Positions 12,274 to 24,320 of a DNA stretch of 64,000 nt are shown in pieces. Origin of the DNA: Boswellia sacra (taxonomy: Eukaryota; Streptophyta; Magnoliopsida; Sapindales; Burseraceae); assembly GCA_013180625.2 (NCBI GenBank), contig SNVD02000247.1, forward strand, positions 62,001-126,000, written 5' to 3'. The notes beneath the pieces were generated by a model. It did no database searches, had not been told where the DNA came from, and saw nothing but the letters and a program-made list of their open reading frames with translations. How positions within the stretch are numbered: position 1 is the first letter of the stretch; every line of letters starts with the position of its first letter. The position numbers were made by a program, and so were the translations under genes.

Positions 12274-12291
12274 TGGAGTCACCACGGTGAG
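12274..12291 (-). other. G1 primer-binding-type site
   Basis: The minus strand reads TGGTGACTCCATTGGGTA immediately inside the LTR. It is almost the same as the TGGCACCTCCACTGGGGA site of element L (51588-51605). Position and shared wording mark it as the minus-strand priming site. The tRNA is not identified. Confidence 0.65.
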
Positions 12292-14487
12292 TGAGGCTTC
12301 TCTAAAGGGTCGGGCCACGACGATGAGCTTTGAGAGTCATAGAGTTGCCATTTGGGATTAACCATAGGAAAAACTTGAGTGACAACAATCCAATCACTTG
12401 CTTTTGGACCCAAACTATCTTCACCCCTTCAGAGATGGGCTCCGCAAGTTAGATATAGATCTTCGATCTGCCTGGACAAAGTTCAACCTCCACTTGGGGT
12501 CCACTGAGCCTAAGGTTTTGAATCGCTAACTAATGTCCATCTTAATCCTAATTCATTTTAACGCATACATCAGATTTTTTCTTGTTATTACATGTGAGGT
12601 GATACAATTATAAATATCTAAAGAAAATGGGGAGATTGAGTACATTTCCAATGAAACATGGGGAATAGGTGATCAAGATTACAACAACCCTCCATAATGC
12701 ATTAAAGTAAATACGTAAAAGTAAAACAATTCAAGATAAAGAAACTAAAATTAGAGCACTCCCAATAGTACTCCAATACCACTCAAATACGTCACAAACT
12801 ACGAGAGAGGGTTGACTATTGGAAAGTGGATCCTTCGCCAATCAATGCAAATCCCTCTGCCTGTCAACCACCCTTATGGCCACATTCACATCTCAACACT
12901 TTAATAATGAGGTCTCTTCCATTCCTATCTCAAATAGATTTGCCAATAACAAAATGAGCCTTTTCGATAGTAACATCCATCAAATGACATCAAAACTTCA
13001 AATGGGTTTCCCACCAAACACTGTGGGTCTATCCGACATCGCCTACATACCCAATCGAACCTCCAATCTCCAAGGTAAATCTCTCGCCATTAATGCAAGT
13101 CTATCTACTATTAACACTTCAAACCTCGCTAAAATCAACCAACGTCAACTTCAACATACCAAAATCCACATGGAGTGGTAAAGTAAGAAACAAGAACCTG
13201 ATCACCAACGTGACTCCGCTCATTGCTCACTCATTTCATTATCCACCAAGTCTCCTAAAAACATCATCAACAACACCCTATTAACATTTAAAATATCAAC
13301 ACTAATATTCATCATCACAATGAGAGTGAATCATAGGAAACTTAACTAAACATGAAAGTATATTTCCTCCTGCTCCACTAACTAATTCATTAAATATTGT
13401 AAATCATATTAACAACACAAAATTCATGGCATACTAATTAAACACACCAAAATGGCCACTTTTCATGCATATTGAACATATTAAAGGGAAATAAAAACGG
13501 TTCCAAACATTTAAATATGTTAAAGTCAAGCACAAGCATCATTTTCAGCTCATAAAACCAAATAAAATACTCATCAGTAAACAAACCCGACTTGGACAGT
13601 CCACTATTCATATTATACCATGCATAAAAAATTCATAAAATGAGAGGAAACACACATATATTATAAACTATCAAGAGAAAGTGAAGCCTAGCATGCAATC
13701 TTAGCTATATAACATGAAAATACATCAAAACTTGCAAGTATCATAAAATATCAAAATTCATAACAAATACAAAAATGACATAAAAAGTGTTCATATAGTT
13801 ATATTATGGCAAGAAGTGATAAAACAAACAATATAAAGTCATAACACTAATACCCATATTCAAAAAATACATTTCATAAAAAGCATATATAATGACTAAA
13901 AAGGATAGAAAAGCATAAAAACATAATGTAAATGAACATCAATCATAGAACAAAGATGTGGTAATGTTGTCATTGCCCTCGGGTTCACCAAGTCGCCAAA
14001 ACGAAGTTAAACTCGAGGAAAACAGGCTTAAAAGCTCACTAGAAAGTGATTTCAACGTGTAAAATGGGTAGAAATGGGTGTTTAATTGTTAATCCTATGT
14101 GAGAAAATTGAGAAAATAGTGAGGCACAATTCCCAAGTCGGCTACTAACCCCCTTCTACAGTGAAATAAGGTTATTTTATATACCGCAGGACAACTAGTG
14201 TAGGCCAATTTGAACTAGCGCAGGTTATTTTATATACCGCAGGACAACTAGTGTAAGACAACTAGCGCATGCCAGTTTGAACTGGCGTGCGCTAGAATAA
14301 ACTAGTAGATTCCATCTCTCTCTTTTTCAATTATGAGCTTTAGTTTTCAGTGTTTTCGCACTCCGAACTTTGTTTTGACTTGGTTTATGATTATCGTCAT
14401 CAAGTTTTAAACGATAAATGAGTTTTTAGTGCTTAAACGTGGATCAGACCCAAACTAGGCTAGAGACGCTTCCGCATAGGTACCACA
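12292..14487 (-). repeat. G1 long terminal repeat (~2.2 kb)
   Basis: Non-coding, long LTR. In minus orientation it starts near TGTGGTACCTATGCGGAAGC (14487) and ends at the PBS. A block at ~12330-12510 ('cagagatgggctcc…', 'cctggacaaagttcaacctc') is similar to the equivalent part of the R LTR (57390-57480). Boundaries are estimated because no second copy is present. Open frames inside it (e.g. 12819-13181) are not genes. Confidence 0.55.
14170..14255. repeat. Tandem duplication, 53 bp
   Basis: 'ggttattttatataccgcag' plus 'gacaactagtgta' occurs at 14170 and 14223 within the G1 LTR. Confidence 0.85.
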
Positions 14488-14904
14488 TGTAATTTTTTTT
14501 CTTACAGATAAGACTAATTTGGTTTGAATGATTCATTTGATTTTGATGTTATTTTGAAGAAAAAGTCTAAAAGATGTAATTTAGGACTTTTAGGTGACAG
14601 TAATGAAATTTCTTTTCTGGCTACCTGACTTATGGCAAACAGACAAATTGTTATTTTCCAGGGAGGAAAAAATCACGTGTCCTTTTAGACTTTTAAGAGA
14701 TAGTAGTGAGGAAGACTTCACAAACGCTCACCAAGGCCTGCCGTGTAATTGAATTTTTATGTTACATTAAGACAAAGCATTTAATGAAGGAAAGTTCGCT
14801 AGCGTTTTCGGGCCATTCCTATCAAATTATAAATTTTCTCTTGTTGTCTAAAAGCATGGAGTAGAAAGCATCAGGAATTAGCAGCCTTAATAAGAACTGG
14901 TTAG
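14488..14904. other. Intergenic, no gene seen
   Basis: No open frame of note and no repeat structure recognised. Confidence 0.5.
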
Positions 14905-15268
14905 TGTTGGAATTTGGCTTACTCTAATACCACTTCGTTGGAAAATAATTACTCAACCAATCAAGCAACACAAGAACATAATGAAGAAGAAGATATTGAC
15001 TCTTGAACACTTATCAACTCTTTATTACTTCTTCTTAATAAAATTGACAAATTACTAAGACTTATATAATAGACTTAATCCTAATCCTACTCAAACCATA
15101 AATACTAATATTTGTAAAATAACTAAGTAATTAATCTTAATTCAAAACTAACTAGGAATATTAAATCCTCTCATAACATGTCTTCTAATCTAATTAAGAC
15201 TCTAATCTTATTTTAACTTGGACTTTAATTTCTAAATAAACTCTTAAGCTTTGTTTAAACTTCTAACA
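14905..15268. mobile_element. Probable solo LTR (364 bp)
   Basis: Begins TGTTGGAATTTGGC and ends CTTCTAACA, giving TG…CA ends and an 8-bp near-inverted terminus (TGTTGGAA / TTCTAACA). Flanks are gttag (14900-14904) and attag (15269-15273), a 5-bp TSD with one mismatch. The size suits a copia or short non-autonomous LTR element. Confidence 0.6.
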
Positions 15269-15955
15269 ATTAGCACCTGTTATTTTCATTTACATTGACG
15301 AGGTTTCAAAAAGCATTCCATAAGTTTACGCTCACAAAATTTTAAATTATAAAGAAAACTTACCCCATAAATTTTAATTAATTTACTGAAATTTCTAAAT
15401 ATAGCATTTGCAACTATATGCAATTACCTCTCACTTTAACAATAATGATGTTATTTAATTTGTTTAAAATTTATTGACTTCAATGATATAAACTAGAAGA
15501 TGGGAGGTTTGTATCACTTTCTGAAACCATTAATGGTTTTAAGTATACGATTACAAATCATAAAAGAGGATTTCCTGGTAAATTTTAATATTTGTATCAT
15601 TTTTCTATTAAAAATTTCACTTAAATATTTTTACAATTACATTAAAGCATTTCTTTAACCATAAATTTTCTGGTTGTTTTCCCCTGAGTTTCTTGCCTGT
15701 GAGAATAATTAAAGTTACTTTAACTTGCTCCAAAATATCGAAATTTTCTTGCAAGTTTTGGTCTACTGCTACTTCAGTTGTTGTAGTAGCTAACTTTCGA
15801 AATGAATGAGAAGGAGAACATAACATAATAATTGTTTCTTTCGTGTATCACATTTCAAAATCTATACTTATATCGCATGCCCTTTAAATGATTTGTGTTA
15901 TTATTACAGTTTAGCTAATATGAGTATTTCAATCCTTGGGATTGATTCAAAGTTA
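15269..15955. other. Intergenic, no gene seen
   Basis: AT-rich. A 69-codon minus-strand frame (15826-15617) has no recognisable features. Confidence 0.5.
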
Positions 15956-16057
<102 letters not shown>

Positions 16058-16120
16058 ATTAGATGAGACAAAAATATATTCAGCAAAAAATTGATAATAT
16101 TTAATTTTATGGGTAGTCTT

Positions 16121-16685
16121 TGTTGCGCAATGCGGAAGCGAGACCACAAAACAACCAAACGCACAACCACAAACTATACCAGATAATTGAATATAATAGC
16201 AACTAAAGAAGACAAACAATCAACCATAATACAAAATAGAAAGAACACCAAGATTTAACGAGGTTCTGTATTGTTACCTATGTCCTCCAGCGCCGCTGGA
16301 AAAAACTCACTATCTTCAAAGAGAATTACAATTTTTTGGGCCACAATGCAAATACCATAACTATTAGGTTAAACTGCAATTACTCAAATAGTTGAGTCAA
16401 ATCGTAATTACCCAAAGAATTGGGTAATACTGCAAGTACCTAAAAAATAAAGGGAAAAAAGAAATATTACAAACTTTAATATTCTTAATAAAAGGCCCTT
16501 AAACTATGAGGTCTTTTAGTGAGACCTTACAAATTTGGATAGGTGAAGAATATTTTTAATAGGATACGTAAATGAGAAGACTTGGCTTTAAGTTATAAGC
16601 ATAAAGATCTCCAACACAATGACTCCCACTCCATATGTGATCATTGCACACACATACAAATGGCTAAAGAGCCAAAACTCCAACA
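16121..16685 (-). repeat. Copia 3' LTR
   Basis: 565 bp with TG…CA ends, matched along its length by 20898-21460. The minus-strand segment just upstream (AAGCTAGAGAAT) is the only candidate polypurine tract and is weak. Confidence 0.95.
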
Positions 16686-16786
16686 ATTCTCTAGCTTGGT
16701 GAATTAGCCAATCCACCATGAGACTCTTCTTTTTTCCATATTTTATGTCACAGCTGCCACGCCTCTAAAGGCGCCCAATGGCTCGA

Positions 16787-19700
16787 TCAAACTCGCACAA
16801 TGTTGATCAAGTCTAAACAATGACTGAACTTGATCGTTGTTACAACCTTAGTCAACATATCTGCGGGATTCTCGGTAGTCCCAATCTTTTGAAGTAAGAT
16901 TCTTCCTTTATCAATAATTTCCCACACAAAATGATACTGAACATCAATGTGCTTCATACAAACTAGAGCACTGGATTCTTTGCTAAATGGACAACACTCT
17001 GACTATCAGAATAAATAGTGATCTTCTTCTGCCCAATTCTCAATTCATCTAGCAATCTCTGTAACCAAATAGCTTCTTTCACAGCCCCTGTCGCTGCCAT
17101 ATATTCTGCCTCTATAGTAGACAAAGTCACTGTAGACTGCAAAGTAGACTTCCAACTTATTGATGCTCTTGCAAGAGTAAACATATAACCGGTTGTCGAT
17201 CGACGTTTATCCAAATCACCAACATAATCAGAATCAACATAACCAATAGCATACTGATCACACATATCATCCCTCTCAAAGACTAAGCCAACATCTACCA
17301 TTTTCAGCAAATACAGTAGAATCCATTTCACTGCTTGCCAATGTCCTTTACCAGGATCATGCACACATACCTGCTCACAACTCCAACTGCATATGAAATG
17401 TTAGGGCTTGTACACACCATAACATACATCAGGCTACCAACTGCATTAGCATATGGAACTCGAGACATATTCTTTAGTTCCTCATTTATACTAGAAGATA
17501 AAGATGCATTAAATATCAGGAGCAAGTGGGGTATTTATAGGTTTTGACTGCTCTATAATGCCAAACCGTTGTAATACTGCTTCTCCCTCTATCTCTGCTA
17601 ATCTCCATGCCTAGTATCTTCTTAGCTTCACCTAAATCTTTCATCTCAAACTCTCGATTCAATTGGGTCTTCAACTTCTCAATTTCTTCGACATTCATCG
17701 AAGCTATCAATATATCATCAACATACAAGAGAAAGAGTCATCACGTAGCGTCTGAAAATACACACAATTATCAAATTTGCTTCTTGTGTACCTCTGACCC
17801 ATCATAAACCGATCAATCGCTTGTACTACTACCTCAAAGATTGCTTCAAACCATAAAGCAATCTTTTCAGTTTGCACACTAAATTTTTCCTACCAGCAAC
17901 TTTGAATCCCTCTGGCTGAGTCATATAGATTTTCTCATATAAGTCACCATGTAAAAATGCAGTTTTTACATCAAGTTAAACTAGTTCCATATTCAACTGA
18001 GGAACCAAGGCCAACAAAATTCTAATTGAAGAATGTTTCACAATTGGAGAAAATACTTCATTGTAGTCAATTCCTTCCCTCTGAGCGTAGCCTTTAAGCA
18101 CCAACCTTGCCTCGTGGTGGACGTCATTCTTGTCAGGAAATTCATCTTTCTTTGTAAGTACCCATTTGCACCCAATTGCCTTTTTACTTTTTGGTAGTTG
18201 AGCTAGCTCCCAAGTTTCATTCTTCTGAAGAGACTACATCTCTTTGTTCATAGCTGTCTTCCATTGATTAACTTCAGAACATCTGACTGCCTCTTTATAA
18301 GTGGAAGGAACATCATCATCAATAATTGAAAGTGCATAGGCCATCACATTAGCGAATCGAGCAGGTCTGCGAATCTCACGTCTTGGCCTATTAACTGTAA
18401 TAGATTCTTGTTGCTGTTGAGTTCTTGAGTAGAATCATCTCTATCATCTCCTAAATCCTCCTCTGTTACAGGAGTACCATCATCTGTCTCAACAAATCTA
18501 ACATGGTTCAACGTTGTTGTTTCAAACTCCACCTGTTGTCGGGTATGCTCCACCTGCTGTGGAGTACCATTCACCTTTGTCTGGTTTTTGATTTTTTGAA
18601 CATTGAAGACTCATCAAATGTCACATCTCGATTGGATACAATCTTCCTCAAACTAGGACACCATAGACGATATCCTTTCACTCCTAAAGCAAACCCCAAG
18701 AAAATTGCTTTCTTCGCTCTAGGATCTAGCTTAGATTCTTTCACATTATAATATGTAGTGGAACAAAAAACATGTAAAGAATCATAATCAGAAACAAGTT
18801 GTCCAGACCATACCTCCAAAGGAGTTCTATCACCAATAGCAGCTAAAGCTAGACAATTAATGAGATGACACGCATAAGTCATAGCCTTATCCTAAAATTC
18901 GTTGCCTAACCTAGTATTGGACAACATACACTGAACTTTCTCCAGCAATGTTTAGTTCATGAATTCTGCCACCCTATTCTACTGTGGTGCATCTTTAAAA
19001 GTAAAATGACGTACAATACCTTCATCTTGACACAATTTTAAAAATCGATCACTGCAATACTCACCACCATTATCAGTTCTAAGATGCTTGATCTTCTTGC
19101 TAGTTTGTGTCTCAATCATCTTTTTCCACTTGAGGAAAGCACTAAATACATCATTTTTTGATTTCAAACAGTACACCCAAGTTCTTCTAGAAAAGTCATC
19201 AACAAAAGTAACAAAGTAGTGCTACCTCCCATAGATGTGGTTTTGGTAGGTGTCCACACATCTGAGTGAACATAATTAAGAATACCCTTGGTATTATGAA
19301 TAGCGGTGTCAAATTTCACTCTTTTTTGCTTTCCCATAACACAATGCTCACAAAAATCTAGCTTGTAGGTCTTTGCACCTTTCAAAGCTCGTTTCAGCAA
19401 ACTAAATAAGGCTTTCTCACTTGCATATGCCAATCGCATATGCCATAGTCTAGTGATCTCTGAGTCGAAATCATTATCAGAAATCGTAGCCACTTATCAA
19501 TAATCGTACTACCGTTGTAGTAATACAAGTTATTCTTCCTAGTGCCTTTCAATACCATAATAGCGCTTGAAGTGACCTTTAGAATACCATCTTGAATAGA
19601 TACCGCACATCCTTTAGATTCTAAGGCTTTCCAAGAGATGGGATTCTTCTTCAACTTCTGTACATACCGAACATCTGTCAGAACTCTAATCAGTCCATCA

Positions 19701-20729
19701 TGATTCCTCAATCGGATCGAACCTATCCCAGCAGTATGACAAATATCATCATTGCCCATATACACAACTCCACAATCAATATTTTCAAACTGAAAGAACC
19801 ATTCCCTATGTGGACACATATGATAAGTATAACTTGAATCCATAATCCACTCATTAAAACCAGAGGTGGATAGTTGACCAACTAGACATATATCCGAATC
19901 ACTATCACCCTCAAGCTCAACAACACATGCATCAAAAACAGCCTTGTCCTTATCCTTCTTTTTCAACTTAGGACAATTTTTCTTCCAATTATGCCCTTTC
20001 TCACGACAAAAGGCACACTCGTTTCTTCCTAGTCGACCCCTCGACCAAGATTTTTGCCTTTTTCCTGGTTTCCTACTTTGACTATGCCTTCTCACTGTTA
20101 ATGCATCTACTAACTCATCCCTATGTTCTCTTTGGTCTTTCTTACGAATTTCATAATTCAACAAAGCAGAGCAAACTTTTTTAAAAGACAGTTTATCTTT
20201 CCCATGGATAAGAGTAATGAACAGATGATCTAATTCATCCGGAAGTGAGCCCATCAATAGCATAGCCTTACGTTTATCTTTGAAGGCTTCATCTAAGTTT
20301 AATAAATCAGCAATTAACTTATTAAACTCATCAATATGAGAACTGATGCTTGTACCTGGTTTCAACTGAAGATGAAACAATCTCTTTAATAGATACGGCC
20401 GATTCTCATTGCTTTTTTTCGTATAGTTGTTTTCTAGTGCCTTCCACAGTTTGCTGCAGAGGTCTCTTTTGTGAATGAATACTTTTATTCTCTACACAAA
20501 CAAGAGCAAATCAACCCACAAGCTTTTATATTCAACATACCCCAATCTCTTATACTAATATCTTCTGTTTTGTTTCTTTGTGAACAATATCCAAATCTTG
20601 CTAATACAACCCGTCTAACACTTCATTCTGCCATAAGCCGAAATTATTTCGACCATCAAATTTTTCAACATCTATTTTTGCATTTATCACAGTCACTGTC
20701 TTCTCTGATACAGTTGATGATGATGCCAT
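16787..20729 (-). pseudogene. Copia gag-pol polyprotein, broken
   Basis: Starts ATG at 20729 (MASSSTVSEKTVTVINAKID, a UBN2/DUF4219-type Gag). There is a CCHC knuckle CAFCREKGHNWKKNC near 20020-19977. The protease site is near 19850, WIMDSSYTYHMC: the Gly of D-S-G is Ser and probably inactive. The integrase HHCC has LWHMRLAY (the second His-bearing GH replaced by AY) and CEHC near 19350. The catalytic-core LRTDNGGEY lies near 19070. RT has YVDDILIAS near 17725-17700. RNase H has STIEAEYMA near 17110 and YSDSQS. The frame ends at TGA 16787. At least six frameshifts or stops interrupt it. The sequence style is Tnt1/Tork-like. Confidence 0.93.
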
Positions 20730-20882
20730 CACTACTTCTCATAAATAGGCTAGATACATAAAATTCTCCAATAACCAAGCTCTAACCAAGATATTATATT
20801 CAATAACTAGCAATCCAAATTCAACAGCCCAGAATAGTAATAAGTGCTTCAATGAAATAGCCACTCACCACCCAAAACCTTA

Positions 20883-20896
20883 GGCTCTGATACTAA
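20883..20896 (-). other. Copia primer-binding site
   Basis: The minus strand reads TAGTATCAGAGCC next to the 5' LTR. It matches the initiator-tRNA-Met site TGGTATCAGAGC except for one base. Confidence 0.85.
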
Positions 20897-20897
20897 T

Positions 20898-21460
20898 TGT
20901 TGCGTAATGCGGAAGCGATACCACAAAACAACCAAACGCACAATCACAAACTATGTCAGATAATTGAATATAATAGCAACTAAAGAAGACAAATAATCAA
21001 CCACAATGCAAAATAGAAAGAACGTCAAGATTTAACGAAGTTCGGTATTATTACCTGCGTCCTCAGGCGCCGCTGAAAAAACTTTCACTATCTTCAAAGA
21101 GAATTACAAACTTTTAAGCCACAACACAAATACCATACCGTTTGGGTCAAACTGCAATTACCCAAATAGTTGAGCTAAACTGTAATTACCCAAACAATTG
21201 GGTAATACTGCAAATACATAAAAAAAGGGAGAAAAAGTAAATATTACAAACTTTAAGGTCCTTAAAAAATGCCCTTAAACTATAAGGTCTTTTAATGAGA
21301 GCTTGCAAAAATGGGGCGGTGAAGACATTTTCAATGGGACACGTAAATAGGAAGACTTGGCTTTAATTTATAAGCCCAAACATCTCCAACACAATAACTC
21401 CCACTCCCTATGGGATCCTTGAACACGCATAGAAATGGCTAAAGAGCCAAAACTTCAACA
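20898..21460 (-). repeat. Copia 5' LTR
   Basis: 563 bp with TGTTG…CAACA ends, partner of 16121-16685, followed by TSD copy gtctt. Confidence 0.95.
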
Positions 21461-21465
21461 GTCTT

Positions 21466-21833
21466 AACATGCGTTTGAAGAACACATATTGAGACTTCAA
21501 AACCTATGCATTTTCATTTATTTCAATCAATAATCCACTTTGATGATTATATTTTTATTGCAAAAATGGATTATCTAACTTAAATTAAATAGTAACAAGT
21601 TAAGGGCGTTCATTTTGACAAAAAAAAATCTTAATATTTTTTTTTGGTCTAAATGAATTGAGTATTACTTATCATCTTAATGACATATATAAATGATCAT
21701 GGCAGTGGGTAAACAGTAAATTAAAATCTCATTGCTTCCACAAGACGAAGTAAAAAGTATGCTTCAATTAAACAGCGAATTAAGTTAATTTGTATGCCAA
21801 AAACAAATCTTAATCAATAGATCTAGAGTAAAA
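21466..21833. other. 3' flank of the lectin kinase gene
   Basis: Non-coding AT-rich DNA. It should contain the 3' UTR and polyadenylation signals of the kinase gene, but no specific signal is convincing. Confidence 0.5.
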
Positions 21834-23873
21834 TCACGCTGTGTTCAAAAGCGCTGCTGCGGATGGAGAAGCTGCAGAAGTCGAAGTTGACTCTGAGGAA
21901 TTGGTGGCACCATATGAGTCCGAAAGCATAGACATGGGTGCATTCAATGGAGTAAAATATGTGGGCACGGGCATCTTTGGTGGGAGAATAGGCATTGGAG
22001 CATCAGAGTTAAGAACATGAATCGCTTGCCTAATTGAAGGCCTGAGATATTCATCTGGATGAGCACACCATAGTCCAACTGTCATCAAGAGTTGAATCTG
22101 TTGCTCATCATAATCTTCACGTAGTCTCGGATCAGCAGCCTTGAGTAGCTTTCCGCTTCCATATAGGTCCCAAACCCATTCCACCATGTAGTCCTGACCT
22201 TCTTCGGCCATTGGGTTGATTGGTTTCCTTCCACAAGCTAATTCCAATGCAACAATTCCGAAACTATAAACATCTGATTCTTTGCTGGCCCTACCTGTTA
22301 TGACACATTCAGGTGCCATATAACCCATTGTTCCTGCCAAAACTGTAGTTTGTGATCCTTTGGCATGTTCTACAAGCCTAGCTAATCCAAAATCCCCAAT
22401 CTTAGCGTTGAAATTGCAGTCTAACATAATGTTGCTTGATTTTATGTCCCTATGAAGAACACATTGTTCCCATTCTTCATGCAAGTAAAGCAATCCTGAG
22501 GCCACGTCTTGACAAATTTTGTACCTCATCTCCCATGTCAATAAGTTGTTGTCTTTGAAAAGATGAGAATCTAAGCTTCCATTTGGCATAAATTCATAAA
22601 CAAGCAGGAGTTCCTTTCTATCATGGCACCAACCAAGGAGTTGCACCAAATTCCTGTGCCTCAATCTGCTAATGATTTTCACTTCTGATGCATATTCCTT
22701 TATCCCCTGTTTAGACCCTTTGGACACCCTCTTAACTGCAATATATGAGTTGGTGTCCTTTAGAAATCCTTTATAAACCCCACCGAAACCTCCTCGTCCT
22801 AACATCTCATCGTCTTTGAAATTATTTGTAGCGGCAGACAATTCCTTGTACGAAAACTTCTTGGGACCTGTTCCTTTTTCAAAATCATCATCTATGTTTT
22901 CGCTGAAGCCTTGATTGTCTTCTTCATCGTCGCTATCTCTCTTCCTTCCAAAGCCAGTAAGCCAAATTAATAAAACCAGCCCAGCAACCAAAACAACTCC
23001 ACCAATACTCAAACCCACTGCCAGCGCGGTTCTGTGGTTTCTTTTGTCAACTTCGAAGCTTGAGCTAAATTCTTCTAGGCTTGAACTAAATTCCCACGAG
23101 TAAATGGTATACTTTGCATATGCGCTTCCACTTGCAGCTGAGAACCCTAAACTAACTAACTCATCTAAATGAACGTCCCTCAAATCCAGTTTATAATCAA
23201 GGTTTTGTATAACCGTGGCATTATCTCTAAAACCCGTGAAGGTAACACTTAAATTCTGTGTAGTAGAATTATAACTAATCCATGCTTCATTTCTTCTTCC
23301 ATTTTTGATATCACTCCACCATGGCACGGTCTTCGTAGAATTCACAGAGTTGATATCAATACCTACATGTTCAGAGGGTGGAACTGGATCCCAACCATCA
23401 TTGTAAAAGATATCGAATTCAACTGCAACGAAAGGATTCGTTGTAGAATTCAGTGGCTCGTCATCTTTCGTTAGACCGAAAGCGCCTCCACCTCTGACAG
23501 AAGGAATCACTGAATCTTGAAGTGCAAGGAAGAAGGCCATTCCATCTCCATATGTGCTACTGTTCTCAGAATCGATTGCGAAGGAGAAATGAGTGGTGAA
23601 GTCCGTAAGATTTCCGGTGGCCTTGTCATAAAGCTGGAGGGGTTGGCCGTATGTTGCTCGACCCGCTGTCCCACTTGGATCGAGTAGTTGAATGGTACCG
23701 TTCTGGTCTGGGTAAGCTCCTCGTTCATATTTCATGTTATCCTCTTTCTTTGGACTGAAACTCGAAAAGTTGAAAGATAATTCACTTGTGAATGGGATTG
23801 TTGGAGACAAAAATATGGTGATGATCAAGAAATTGAGAAGAAGAGGCCTGTTGGAGTTGGAGCTCATTCCCAT
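21834..23873 (-). CDS. L-type lectin receptor-like kinase
   Basis: A 679-residue single-exon gene, the only intact host gene here. The product is a plasma-membrane Ser/Thr kinase whose extracellular lectin domain is thought to sense carbohydrate or other cell-surface signals in defence or development. Visible parts: signal peptide ~10-30; legume-lectin domain ~31-265 with metal-site residues E152, D154, N158, D162 and H169 and sugar-site D110; many N-glycosylation sequons; one membrane helix ~283-306 followed by GRKR; kinase ~353-625. The kinase has the Gly loop (359-366), K381, E397, HRD 474-476 (an RD kinase), N481, DFG 494-496 and APE 520-522. All catalytic residues are present. The C-terminal tail is Ser/Thr/Ala-rich. 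Length and layout fit LecRKs, perhaps clade IX. The start is the first ATG, in AAAATGG context. It stands alone between a copia element and LINE/MITE debris. Confidence 0.96.
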   Translation of the reverse strand: MGMSSNSNRPLLLNFLIITIFLSPTIPFTSELSFNFSSFSPKKEDNMKYERGAYPDQNGTIQLLDPSGTAGRATYGQPLQLYDKATGNLTDFTTHFSFAIDSENSSTYGDGMAFFLALQDSVIPSVRGGGAFGLTKDDEPLNSTTNPFVAVEFDIFYNDGWDPVPPSEHVGIDINSVNSTKTVPWWSDIKNGRRNEAWISYNSTTQNLSVTFTGFRDNATVIQNLDYKLDLRDVHLDELVSLGFSAASGSAYAKYTIYSWEFSSSLEEFSSSFEVDKRNHRTALAVGLSIGGVVLVAGLVLLIWLTGFGRKRDSDDEEDNQGFSENIDDDFEKGTGPKKFSYKELSAATNNFKDDEMLGRGGFGGVYKGFLKDTNSYIAVKRVSKGSKQGIKEYASEVKIISRLRHRNLVQLLGWCHDRKELLLVYEFMPNGSLDSHLFKDNNLLTWEMRYKICQDVASGLLYLHEEWEQCVLHRDIKSSNIMLDCNFNAKIGDFGLARLVEHAKGSQTTVLAGTMGYMAPECVITGRASKESDVYSFGIVALELACGRKPINPMAEEGQDYMVEWVWDLYGSGKLLKAADPRLREDYDEQQIQLLMTVGLWCAHPDEYLRPSIRQAIHVLNSDAPMPILPPKMPVPTYFTPLNAPMSMLSDSYGATNSSESTSTSAASPSAAALLNTA

Positions 23874-24320
23874 TTTTCGGAGAGAGGATGGTTTCCAAAA
23901 TTTTCAGACGGTCATCTAATTAAAAATTAAATTGATTTGGCTTTCGTCGTTTACTTTGCCAATGAAGCTATTAATATCTGGGCCAGCATCGCAAAGACTA
24001 GCTTGCCGGCAGTCCATTTTACTTTCTAAATTTTGTTTTAAATTTCCACACGTACACGTAAACGACCATAATTTCCTGCTGAATTCGTATCTTGCATCAC
24101 AAAACGTTGCTTGCGCAGTCTATGTTTACTTTCTGAATTTCGTTTTAAATTTCCATGCGTACGTACAAGGAAACGACCATATTTATGATTTATTTCTCAA
24201 TAATTTCCTGCTGAATTCATAGACATCCATGGGCCATTGGCCCCAGCTCTTAAATGCTATTACTATGTTTGCTTTGAATGCTACTTGTGACCTAATGGAG
24301 AGAGTTTTGATGCGCCCAAC
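23874..24320 (-). promoter_or_regulatory. Upstream region of the lectin kinase gene
   Basis: The minus-strand leader next to the ATG has a CTCTCTCC stretch typical of plant 5' UTRs. No convincing TATA box is seen. A segment with 'taaatttcca(c/t)(a/g)cgtac' and 'ataatttcctgctgaattc' is present twice (24020-24090 and 24126-24220). The second copy and its extension to ~24319 recur at 26788-26930. Confidence 0.5.
24020..24220. repeat. Tandem duplication in kinase promoter
   Basis: Two diverged copies, 24020-24090 and 24126-24220. They share 'tactttct(a/g)aatttygtttt' at the start and 'atttcctgctgaattc' at the end, and each contains an ACGTAC-type core and 'aacgaccat'. Confidence 0.85.

Larger units (their letters stand above)
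2440..14487 (-). mobile_element. Ty3/gypsy element G1, decayed and interrupted
   Basis: Minus-strand LTR retrotransposon. In order from the right: LTR (~14487-12292), primer-binding-type site (12291-12274), leader, gag N-terminus (11255-11028), gag core (to ~9324), and more gag-side coding sequence (3316-2650). It is split by CACTA insertions at 10088-10836 and 3320-9323. No reverse transcriptase, RNase H or integrase is visible, and the second LTR is not found in the window, so the left boundary is approximate. The PBS region resembles that of element L at 51.6 kb, so G1 and L/R belong to related lineages (long LTRs, Tat-like layout). Confidence 0.7.
16121..21460 (-). mobile_element. Ty1/copia retrotransposon, complete, mutated
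   Basis: LTRs at 16121-16685 (3') and 20898-21460 (5') both start TGTTGCG and end CAACA. They are flanked by a perfect 5-bp TSD, gtctt (16116-16120 and 21461-21465). The PBS (TATCAGAGCC type) lies just inside the 5' LTR. The polyprotein order is gag, protease, integrase, RT, RNase H, which is the copia order. The LTRs differ by scattered substitutions and small indels, and the ORF has many breaks, so this is an old insertion that cannot move by itself. Confidence 0.97.

Noticed and set aside
12819..13181. 120-codon plus-strand ORF
   Set aside because: It lies inside the non-coding G1 LTR, antisense to the element, with no recognisable features.
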